A DNA stretch of 64,000 bases from Lachnospiraceae bacterium MD308 (GTDB lineage: Bacteria > Bacillota > Clostridia > Lachnospirales > Lachnospiraceae), in the NCBI GenBank assembly GCA_000403475.2, contig KE159796.1, positions 901,736 to 965,735 on the forward strand, given 5' to 3'. Each line of letters starts with the position of its first letter. Position 1 is the first letter of the stretch. This document shows positions 1-6,946 of the stretch, one piece after another. The notes under the pieces are model-generated. The model was not told the origin of the DNA, made no database searches, and saw nothing but the letters and a program-made list of their open reading frames with translations. Made by a program: the position numbers and the translations under genes.

Positions 1-576
1 AACATTATCAATGTTTTTGGCGGCAATGTCAACAGACAATTTGCGTAAACGGGCAAAAACGGCACGATTTTCTTCAGCATTTTCTACAAATGGGGCAATT
101 GTCATAAGGCCGCGCACCTGAATATTGGAAAAATGCGAGATTCCATCTACCAAAGTTTCTAATTCCTCCGGCGGGACTCCGAATTTGCTGTCCTCCCCTG
201 CAACATTGACTTCAATTAAAATATTGGCTGTCAGATTATGTTTTTTTGCCTCTCTGTCAATTGTCTCGGCAAGCCGCAGCGAATCCACGGAATGAATCAG
301 ATCCACTTTATCAATAATATACTTTACCTTATTGCGCTGTAAATGTCCAATCATATGCCAGTGGATATCTTTTGGCAATATCTCGTATTTCTCAACAAGC
401 TCCTGCACTTTATTCTCACCAAAAACCCGCACTCCTATATTATAGGCTTCCTGCAGTGTTTCCACAGGTTTTGTCTTACTCACCGCAATTAATGTGACGT
501 CTTCCCGGTTGCGGCCGGAACGCTCACAGGAAGCGGTAATTTTGTCTTCTACCCTTTTTAAATTCTCTTTTAACAT
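1..576 (-). CDS. YggS/PLPBP family pyridoxal-phosphate homeostasis protein (C-terminus outside window)
   Basis: Partial gene: 192 codons are visible and the 3' end runs off the left edge. It belongs to the alanine-racemase-fold PLP-binding family (YggS, YlmE, PROSC), which buffers pyridoxal phosphate in the cytoplasm and has no firm enzymatic role. Visible family marks are the AVSKTKP segment with the PLP lysine at about residue 34, then FGENKVQE, WHMIGHLQRNK and a VNVAGEDSKFG segment. The ATG at 576 is preceded by AAGGAG. It lies 10 bp after the HlyD-like gene and is probably co-transcribed with it. In related Clostridia this pair is followed by sepF, ylmH and divIVA, which would lie outside this window. 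Confidence 0.93.
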   Translation of the reverse strand, partial: MLKENLKRVEDKITASCERSGRNREDVTLIAVSKTKPVETLQEAYNIGVRVFGENKVQELVEKYEILPKDIHWHMIGHLQRNKVKYIIDKVDLIHSVDSLRLAETIDREAKKHNLTANILIEVNVAGEDSKFGVPPEELETLVDGISHFSNIQVRGLMTIAPFVENAEENRAVFARLRKLSVDIAAKNIDNV

Positions 577-586
577 ACTGAACTCC

Positions 587-1966
587 TTAAAATACAACAC
601 TGTTTTCTGTTACTGTCTCACCGTCAAGGGCAATGTGGTCATAGTTTGTGAGACTGTAATTATTCCCCGCTTTTACGATGTAATATTCATCACTCTCACA
701 GAGAATCTCTATTTGTTTAAATACGGCATAACCTTTGTTGATATTATAGACACCTTTAAGCTCTTTTGTTGATCTTAGAGAATAAGTCTCCGAGGATTCC
801 GGCCGCACAAGAGCCGCTCCCTCCTCAAAAACCTGTGGGTCCAGATACACGGTATCATTTTCCTGGTTCCAGTAATACACATCAACTTTTTTAAATTCTG
901 CTGTATCTGTACCTGTGTCTACAAGAACTCCCATCTCTCTGCTGTTGCCGTTCTGTGTAAGGTAATCTTTCGGGACTGTATAAAACTTTTTGTTTATAAC
1001 AGATGATTTCGGTATTTTAAGTCCCGACTCGTCTTTTAAAATCAATTCTACATCCAGATAACGTTCCTTCGCATAGCGTATCATAGAAGAATGAAAAGTA
1101 AGGAGACCAAGCCTGGAATTACGGCTGTGTACAATCTCCAAATCCGCCCGTTCGATTTGGTTGTCTTTGGAAAACTTCACCTTCACCCGCTTCATATCCG
1201 CCATCTCCTTTGCGGCATCCTCGCTCAACGAGATGACGAGTGTCCATGTGTCGCTCGTAATCAATTTATAAATAGGTGTTCCCGGTTTTACAGAAACATT
1301 GTTTGCCATCGTCTCAATTTTATAGTTTTCCTTTGAGAGCATATTCTCCGAGACATCAGAAACCTTTACCGTCTCAAAACCATCAAGGGAATACATAACG
1401 ATGCCATCTGACGCCGCCTTGTATACATTCACCCCATTGTTCTGGTTCTGGGTAAGCATCTCTTCGAGCTGCGCCTGTCTGCTCTGGCTGGATTTGCTTT
1501 CTAAAACATTGTTGATGTTGTCTTTCAGCGTATATACATCCCGAAACTGTGCATCGTCTGAATTTTCACTGAAAGACTGTATCTTTAAAAGCAGCGCTGC
1601 CTGCTCGTCCGCAGAAAGAGCTTCCTGTTCTTTAGAGCCTGTCTCACGAAAACTAAGCTTCTGGTTAGAAAGTGTGTAGACGTCAGTCCGTGCCCCTACC
1701 TTACTGCCTTCCGGGCTGAAATAATTGATAAACCCGTCCGCCTCAGAAGCAACAACTGTCTCATCCCTGATGATCAGTCCTGTATAGGCCGTATCCCTCA
1801 GTATAGAGCCTTCCCGCACTTCGTACACAGAAATGTGTTTGCTTGTAAGGTATGTAAAAATTGTAACAATCAAATAGATTAAGATGATACCAAAGATGGC
1901 ATTCCCAATATTAAAATGCATCTTTTTGCGGTATGTCTGTATATTTGTCAAATTCGTATCTGCCAA
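587..1966 (-). CDS. HlyD-like single-pass membrane protein
   Basis: A 459-residue protein with a short cytoplasmic N-terminus, one membrane segment at about residues 18-41, and a long extracytoplasmic part with a lipoyl/HlyD-like beta-rich core split by a helical stretch (about 110-190). Similar proteins next to yggS in Clostridia are annotated as HlyD-family efflux adaptor subunits, but no ABC or RND partner is encoded nearby. A role in transport is therefore unproven, and a role at the divisome or cell envelope is equally possible from its position beside yggS. Translation likely starts at TTG 1966, preceded by AGGGGG at good spacing. The gene begins 2 bp after the stop of the radical SAM gene. 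Confidence 0.8.
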   Translation of the reverse strand: MADTNLTNIQTYRKKMHFNIGNAIFGIILIYLIVTIFTYLTSKHISVYEVREGSILRDTAYTGLIIRDETVVASEADGFINYFSPEGSKVGARTDVYTLSNQKLSFRETGSKEQEALSADEQAALLLKIQSFSENSDDAQFRDVYTLKDNINNVLESKSSQSRQAQLEEMLTQNQNNGVNVYKAASDGIVMYSLDGFETVKVSDVSENMLSKENYKIETMANNVSVKPGTPIYKLITSDTWTLVISLSEDAAKEMADMKRVKVKFSKDNQIERADLEIVHSRNSRLGLLTFHSSMIRYAKERYLDVELILKDESGLKIPKSSVINKKFYTVPKDYLTQNGNSREMGVLVDTGTDTAEFKKVDVYYWNQENDTVYLDPQVFEEGAALVRPESSETYSLRSTKELKGVYNINKGYAVFKQIEILCESDEYYIVKAGNNYSLTNYDHIALDGETVTENSVVF

Positions 1967-1968
1967 AA

Positions 1969-2928
1969 TTATGCCCCCTGTATCTTATCTAATGCCGCTC
2001 CGCCCAGGTAATGGAACTTTTTCCCCTGATAGCTTTTTTTAGAATCCATATACGCGAAAAGCTCGTCCCTCAGCGCCCACCAGCTCTTTCCCCAGTTTGA
2101 GAAAACTGCATCTTTTTCAGGCACGCGGGAGAACAGACGCTCCACAGCAATATCCGGAGACAGATTTTCCAAAAAAGCAACTAACCTTCGGATATACTCC
2201 TCCTTCGAACACACGGATATTGTACCGCTTTCAAACTCCTCACACAGTCTTGTATTCTTTGCGATATACAGTGAATGAATTTTTACAACATCCGTCCGAA
2301 GCGCTGACACTACTCTTGCCGTCTCAATACAATCTGTCATATCGTCTCCGGGAAGATTTACAATGACATGGGTACAAAGCTCAAATCCATATTCACGGAT
2401 CAGCAATACCGCATCGATATATTCTGCAATCCCATGACCTCTGTTAATACTGGCAAGTGTACGGTAATTTACCGTCTGCAGGCCAAGCTCTATCGTAATA
2501 TCCAACTGATATCTTTCACTGATGCTTTTCAGCACCTCCATATATTCCCTTCGGATACAGTCAGGTCTCGTAGACACACTGACAGCTACGAGATCCGGAA
2601 CTTTTGAAGCTTCCTCTACATAATATCTAAAATCCGGGACAGGCAGAAAGGTGTTCGTATAATTTTGAAAATATGCAATAAACTTATGCGCATGATACCT
2701 GGATTCAATATACTGTCTCGTCTGTTCAAGCTGTTCTTTCACAGAAACAGAAGCGTCCATCGCCTCAAACCCTGTTCCGCAACCGGCACAAAAGCTGCAT
2801 CCCCTGTTTCCGTCTGTCCTGTTAGGACAGCTTACAGGAAGATTTACAGGAAGCTTATACACCTTTTCGCCATATTTACTTTTCAGATAATCAGAATATG
2901 CATAATAAAGTCTCTGATCGTTTTTCAT
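1969..2928 (-). CDS. TIGR01212/YhcC-like radical SAM protein
   Basis: A 319-residue cytoplasmic radical SAM enzyme. Cysteines 34, 44 and 47 form the spaced cluster typical of this family (CPNR...GCSFC), with an extra Cys50. Downstream are the VSTRPDC and IELGLQT segments of the partial TIM barrel. The family (E. coli YhcC) is widespread and its substrate is not established. The ATG at 2928 is preceded by AAGGAAA. It is the first gene of the three-gene minus-strand group with the HlyD-like gene and yggS, and is divergent from the DUF378 gene. Confidence 0.9.
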   Translation of the reverse strand: MKNDQRLYYAYSDYLKSKYGEKVYKLPVNLPVSCPNRTDGNRGCSFCAGCGTGFEAMDASVSVKEQLEQTRQYIESRYHAHKFIAYFQNYTNTFLPVPDFRYYVEEASKVPDLVAVSVSTRPDCIRREYMEVLKSISERYQLDITIELGLQTVNYRTLASINRGHGIAEYIDAVLLIREYGFELCTHVIVNLPGDDMTDCIETARVVSALRTDVVKIHSLYIAKNTRLCEEFESGTISVCSKEEYIRRLVAFLENLSPDIAVERLFSRVPEKDAVFSNWGKSWWALRDELFAYMDSKKSYQGKKFHYLGGAALDKIQGA

Positions 2929-3004
2929 AAATTTTCCTTTTTATGTATAATAAAATCCTCACTGTGCCATACTAAGTCCAGTACAATAAAAGGAGGCATT
3001 TAAT

Positions 3005-3217
3005 ATGAAATGGTTTGATAATACAGCATTGACACTTGTTATTGTAGGTGCCGTCAACTGGTTATTAGTCGGAATTTTCCGTTTTGATCTGGTTGCATTC
3101 TTATTCGGAAACTTATCATGGTTCTCACGAATTGTCTACGCAATCGTAGGGCTATGCGGCCTGTACCTGATCAGTCTCTACGGAAGAATCGGCAGCACAT
3201 CAGAGATGCAGTCCTAA
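3005..3217 (+). CDS. DUF378 small membrane protein
   Basis: A 70-residue protein with two predicted membrane helices (about 8-30 and 38-60) and the NWLLVG and LFG segments of the DUF378 family (B. subtilis YuzA-like). Its function is unknown. A strong AAAGGAGG ribosome site precedes the ATG. A TACAAT hexamer just upstream (about 2982) could be its -10 box, though the -35 is poor. It is one of few plus-strand genes in this part and is monocistronic between divergent and convergent neighbours. Confidence 0.88.
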   Translation: MKWFDNTALTLVIVGAVNWLLVGIFRFDLVAFLFGNLSWFSRIVYAIVGLCGLYLISLYGRIGSTSEMQS

Positions 3218-3255
3218 AAACACAGTCCGAATATCATCAGAAAATTACAATAAAC

Positions 3256-3288
3256 AAGGGGGAATCCAGGATAAAAAGGAGCCCCCTT
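3256..3288 (-). terminator. Stem-loop between the DUF378 and carboxypeptidase genes
   Basis: AAGGGGG and CCCCCTT arms (3256-3262 and 3282-3288) flank a 19-base loop in the gap between two convergent genes. The T-rich stretch after the stem is only moderate on either strand, so this is a possible bidirectional terminator rather than a strong one. Confidence 0.45.
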
Positions 3289-3291
3289 CGA

Positions 3292-4326
3292 TTAATTATC
3301 AGGGATTCCTTCAATCAATGCCGTCATATCCCGATACAGAATTTCTTTTGTCTCAGCACCCATAACAATAGAAATAAAAGGCTTTCCGCTGTCAGATTCA
3401 TCTAAGAGGATCAGGCAGTTTCCGGCTTTTAAAGTAGTCCCTGTCTTGCCGCCGACAATCTTTCCGCTTTTAGGCAGATCAGCCTCGCCGAGTGCATAGT
3501 AATTCGTCGGCTCCCACTTTATAGAAGCGTCGCTTCCGTCTGCTTTCTTTATATTCGCCGTATAGGAATCCGCCTGTATAATCTCTGTAAATTTATCATG
3601 TTTCATACATCCAAGAAAAATCAGGTACATATCATAGGCAGTCGTATAGTGGTTTTCATCGTGAAGCCCATTGGAATTCACGAAATGAGAACCCGTTGCC
3701 ATAATCTCCCCCGCCTTCTCATTCATCAGCTCTGCAAAACCAGCCTCATTCCCGCTTATGTGCTCGGCAATCGCCACAGCATTATCATTTCCGGAATAAA
3801 CTAAAAGACCGTAGAGCAAACTTTCAAGAGTAAGCTGATCTCCTTCCTGGATTCCGCAGGTTTGTTCGTCTGCCGCGAAGGCCCCCGCATCCGCATTTTT
3901 CGACACAACCACAGTCTCGGAAAGGTCTGCGCCGCTGTCGAGTACAACAAGTGCCGTCATCAATTTTGTCAGACTGGCAGGATACATTTTTTCATATATA
4001 TTATATGCAAAATCAACTTTCTTACCATCCAGATTAAAAAGGCCTCCGGCATAAAAAGTCTTCTTATCGGGCGCTCCTTCCATGTCCACGTCCGCCGCCG
4101 CGACACACAAATCCGCCGAATACAAATCCCCCTTATAAAGAGCTTTATCATAGTGGGAGGATTCATATTCAGCTGCTAAATGTTCTTCTTTTGAATTATT
4201 TTTCAAGTAATAGATTCCCGCCGCCGCAACACATTGCAGAATAAAAAAGACAACCATAATACGGACAATACGATTCCTTCTTTTGCGGGCTCTTAAATAT
4301 CTTTTTGATTTACCGGTACATCTCAC
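3292..4326 (-). CDS. D-alanyl-D-alanine carboxypeptidase (serine, PBP5/DacA-like family)
   Basis: A membrane-anchored peptidase that trims the terminal D-Ala of peptidoglycan stem peptides. It has one N-terminal membrane segment and then an extracellular penicillin-binding domain with all three motifs: SLTK (active-site serine), SGN and KTG. The frame is open from a TTG at 4350, but a GTG at 4326 preceded by GAGGAG looks like the better start and is used here; the motif serine is residue 118 from that start. The C-terminal extension of classical PBP5 is absent, since the protein ends about 45 residues after KTG. The start overlaps mgsA, which suggests translational coupling, and it closes the cell-shape gene block. 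Confidence 0.9.
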   Translation of the reverse strand: MRCTGKSKRYLRARKRRNRIVRIMVVFFILQCVAAAGIYYLKNNSKEEHLAAEYESSHYDKALYKGDLYSADLCVAAADVDMEGAPDKKTFYAGGLFNLDGKKVDFAYNIYEKMYPASLTKLMTALVVLDSGADLSETVVVSKNADAGAFAADEQTCGIQEGDQLTLESLLYGLLVYSGNDNAVAIAEHISGNEAGFAELMNEKAGEIMATGSHFVNSNGLHDENHYTTAYDMYLIFLGCMKHDKFTEIIQADSYTANIKKADGSDASIKWEPTNYYALGEADLPKSGKIVGGKTGTTLKAGNCLILLDESDSGKPFISIVMGAETKEILYRDMTALIEGIPDN

Positions 4327-4705
4327 GCCAATCCAAATCTCCTCTGTCAATTGCCAGTATTATTAGTTCTGCTGTGGCAAGATTCGTAGCCATCGGGATA
4401 TTGTATGTGTCACATAGACGGATCACATCATTCACATCCGGCTCATGAGGCTTCGGATTCGATGGCTCGCGCAGGAATATCAGCGCATCAATATCGTTCT
4501 GCGCAATCTGGGCTCCAAGCTGCTGTTTTCCACCCAGAGGGCCTGCCAAGTATTTATGGATATTCAGATTCGTAACTTCTTCGATTAACCTTCCTGTCGT
4601 ACCTGTGGCGTATAAATCGTGCTTGCTCAATATCCCTCTGTATGCGATACAAAAATTCTGCATCAGAGTCTTTTTTGAATCATGTGCAATCAAACCAATA
4701 TTCAT
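4310..4705 (-). CDS. mgsA: Methylglyoxal synthase family protein with altered active site
   Basis: A 131-residue protein of the MgsA family, which converts dihydroxyacetone phosphate to methylglyoxal and phosphate. The phosphate-binding ATGTTG segment, the GPLGG loop and the PHEPDV segment are present. However, the residue after GPLGG is Lys60 where E. coli and B. subtilis enzymes have the catalytic Asp (Asp71 in E. coli, GGDQQ), and Glu80 replaces E. coli Asp91. His87 and Asp90 match His98 and Asp101. Activity on dihydroxyacetone phosphate is therefore uncertain. The ATG at 4705 sits 10 bases after GGAG; a GTG at 4714 is too close to that site. Between rodA and the carboxypeptidase, in the cell-shape operon. 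Confidence 0.85.
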   Translation of the reverse strand: MNIGLIAHDSKKTLMQNFCIAYRGILSKHDLYATGTTGRLIEEVTNLNIHKYLAGPLGGKQQLGAQIAQNDIDALIFLREPSNPKPHEPDVNDVIRLCDTYNIPMATNLATAELIILAIDRGDLDWREMYR

Positions 4706-4719
4706 TATTATCACGCTCC

Positions 4720-5844
4720 TTACTGATACTTCTTCGGCTGTAATCCGACATTAAGCACAAAACCTATGCCAATATAAAGGCTCACAAGTGAAGTAAGACC
4801 ATAGCTTACAAAAGGCAAGGGAACACCGGTATTGGGCATCAGCCCTGTAGCAACCGAGATATTAACAAAACTTTGGATTCCTATGAGCCCCCCTACCCCG
4901 CAACAGATAATCCGCCCCGCAAGGTCTTGTGCACGTATTCCAATCAATATACATTGTACCACAATTAATAATAATAAAGCAATAACTATACATCCTCCTA
5001 TGAAACCTAATTCTTCACCCACAATCGCAAAGATAAAATCCGTCTGAGGCTCCAGAATAAAATTCCCGTTTTTTACAGAAGTTGTAGTATTATTGTTAAG
5101 ACCTTTACCCGTAAGCTTCCCGGAGCCGATTGCCATAACAGAATTGTTCTGCTGGTAGGCCTCGTCGCTGGAGTATTCCTCCGGGTCCAGGAAAGCAAGG
5201 ATACGCCTCTGTTGGTATTCCTTAAGGAAGGGCTGATTGGGCATCACTGCAATACTCAAAAAAATTACCGCTGTCGGAATCAGGACAAGAAGTATCTTTC
5301 CAATCACCTGATAGCTTAATCCTCCCACATAGATCAGCAGGCACAGCACAAGGGCCGTAACAATCGTCGTAGAAAGATTAGGTTCCGCTACAATAAGCGC
5401 CAGCGGAATTGCCGATAGTATGGCATATTTGATCAGCGACGCTTTATCATTGATATCTTCCGTATGATTCATAATAAATCTTGAAAAAAATAAAATCAAA
5501 AGTATCTTTGCAAGCTCTGATGGCTGAAATTGGGTAAAACCAAGATTAATCCATCTCCTTGCGCCGTTTACTGTCTGGCCAATCAAAAACACACTGCCGA
5601 GACTCGCCACGGCCGCCAGATAGATAAGCCAGTAAAACTCCAGTACCCATACATAATCAAACAATGACACAACAACCATTACGAACAAGCCGAATATAAC
5701 TCCGAAAATCTGCCTGCTCTGGTAGATTTGTCTTGCACTCCCCACTACAAAAATTCCGAGTATGGACAGCGAAAATACCAATGCCACCAATGTAAAGTTA
5801 TAGTTTTTTATATGATATACTTTTGCAAATCTAGGTAATTTCAA
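4720..5844 (-). CDS. rodA: RodA/FtsW-type SEDS peptidoglycan glycosyltransferase
   Basis: A 374-residue polytopic membrane protein with about ten helices. SEDS proteins polymerise lipid II into glycan strands together with a class B PBP. Visible marks are the QFQPSELAK segment, the TDFIFA segment carrying the aspartate thought to be catalytic, and the late LPFVSYGLTSL loop. The assignment to RodA rather than FtsW rests on its place after mreBCD, PBP2 and minDE; the elongation PBP2 encoded at 6947 is its obvious partner. It overlaps the minE stop by 4 bp (ATGA-type), indicating coupling. Confidence 0.92.
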   Translation of the reverse strand: MKLPRFAKVYHIKNYNFTLVALVFSLSILGIFVVGSARQIYQSRQIFGVIFGLFVMVVVSLFDYVWVLEFYWLIYLAAVASLGSVFLIGQTVNGARRWINLGFTQFQPSELAKILLILFFSRFIMNHTEDINDKASLIKYAILSAIPLALIVAEPNLSTTIVTALVLCLLIYVGGLSYQVIGKILLVLIPTAVIFLSIAVMPNQPFLKEYQQRRILAFLDPEEYSSDEAYQQNNSVMAIGSGKLTGKGLNNNTTTSVKNGNFILEPQTDFIFAIVGEELGFIGGCIVIALLLLIVVQCILIGIRAQDLAGRIICCGVGGLIGIQSFVNISVATGLMPNTGVPLPFVSYGLTSLVSLYIGIGFVLNVGLQPKKYQ

Positions 5845-6053
5845 TCTTCTTCTCCTGAAAAATCAATAAGTAAATGTGTTCGTGTTATCTGCACATGAAA
5901 GTTATCTTCTGTAAACTCAATATATTTTGAAAGCACCTCATGAAGCTCCCGGCATATTTTGTCATAAGCTTCCGGCGTACAGTTCACACGGTCAGAGGTA
6001 ACCAGAGCCCTGATTCTGTCCCGCGCGATGTTAACAGACGATTTTCTTTGCAT
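5841..6053 (-). CDS. minE: Cell division topological specificity factor MinE
   Basis: A 70-residue protein, shorter than the usual 85-90. It keeps the ARDR segment of the N-terminal MinD-binding/membrane-sensing part and the C-terminal beta dimerisation part (VQITRTHLLIDF). MinE stimulates the MinD ATPase and drives its release from the membrane. It starts 12 bp after minD and overlaps rodA. Its presence implies a Min system of the oscillating type rather than the DivIVA/MinJ-tethered one of Bacillus, although no minC is encoded here. Confidence 0.9.
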   Translation of the reverse strand: MQRKSSVNIARDRIRALVTSDRVNCTPEAYDKICRELHEVLSKYIEFTEDNFHVQITRTHLLIDFSGEED

Positions 6054-6065
6054 GACCTGCCTCCC

Positions 6066-6857
6066 TTAATCCTTTTTAAACAGATGAGACAGGATTGAAA
6101 GCAGGCCGCCCCCCTCAGTGATATCCATAATAGGTATCTCTTCGCCGACAATTCTGTGACAGATATTCTCATAAGCTTTGCCTGCCCTGGAATCCATGCC
6201 GATTACCGGCTCGCCCTGATTCGTGCCGATTACTACTCTCTCGTCGTCAGGAATCGCGCCGATGAGCGGAATCGATAATATCTCCGTAACATCATCTACA
6301 GACATCATGTCCCCTTTACGCACCATATCCACACGAATCCGGTTAATGATAAGGGAATTATTCCGAAGCTTGTTTTTCTCTAAAAGGCCGATGATCCGAT
6401 CAGCGTCACGAATCGCAGACACCTCCGGGGTAGTCACAACAATCGCCCGGTCTGCGCCTGCGATGGCATTCTGAAACCCTTGTTCAATCCCTGCCGGGGA
6501 ATCTAAAATCACATAGTCAAATTCCTCTTTAAGCTCCGAGGTGAGTTTTTTCATCTGTCCCGGTGAGACTGCGGACTTGTCCTTTGTCTGGGCAGACGGA
6601 AGCAGATATAAATTCTCGTATCTCTTGTCCCGAATCAGCGCCTGCTTTAAACGGCATGTACCTTCGATGACATCCACAAGGTTATAGACAATCAGATTCT
6701 CAAGCCCCATGACAACATCCAGATTACGCAGACCCAGATCTGTATCAATGACGACAACCTTTTTTCCGAGCTGGGATAAGCCCGCCCCGATATTTGCCGT
6801 TGTTGTTGTCTTTCCGACACCGCCTTTTCCCGATGTAATTACAATAACTTCTCCCAT
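6066..6857 (-). CDS. minD: Septum site-determining ATPase MinD
   Basis: A 263-residue ParA/MinD ATPase. The deviant Walker A (GKGGVGKTT, residues about 10-18), the IDTDLGLRNLD switch and the LDSPAGIE Walker B segment are present. The C-terminus ends in a short amphipathic, lysine-tipped stretch suitable for membrane targeting. MinD binds membrane as an ATP dimer and recruits MinC to block Z-rings away from midcell. The start ATG at 6857 follows AGGAGG. It is the first gene after an 89-bp gap behind PBP2, the place where many Clostridia have minC. Confidence 0.95.
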   Translation of the reverse strand: MGEVIVITSGKGGVGKTTTTANIGAGLSQLGKKVVVIDTDLGLRNLDVVMGLENLIVYNLVDVIEGTCRLKQALIRDKRYENLYLLPSAQTKDKSAVSPGQMKKLTSELKEEFDYVILDSPAGIEQGFQNAIAGADRAIVVTTPEVSAIRDADRIIGLLEKNKLRNNSLIINRIRVDMVRKGDMMSVDDVTEILSIPLIGAIPDDERVVIGTNQGEPVIGMDSRAGKAYENICHRIVGEEIPIMDITEGGGLLSILSHLFKKD

Positions 6858-6896
6858 GAATTACTTCCTCCTATTTCTGGTTTACTTGAAGGTCTT

Positions 6897-6911
6897 AAGC
6901 ATAGTATGCTT
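6897..6911. repeat. Short perfect inverted repeat upstream of minD
   Basis: AAGCATA-G-TATGCTT lies in the 89-bp PBP2-minD gap, and a second small palindrome (CCATATATGG, 6934-6943) lies 22 bp away. A weak TTCAGA-17 bp-TACTAT promoter-like pair on the minus strand overlaps the first palindrome, so it could be an operator for a secondary minD promoter. This is inference only. Confidence 0.3.
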
Positions 6912-6946
6912 TTATCATTGGTGTCTGAAAGCTCCATATATGGATT

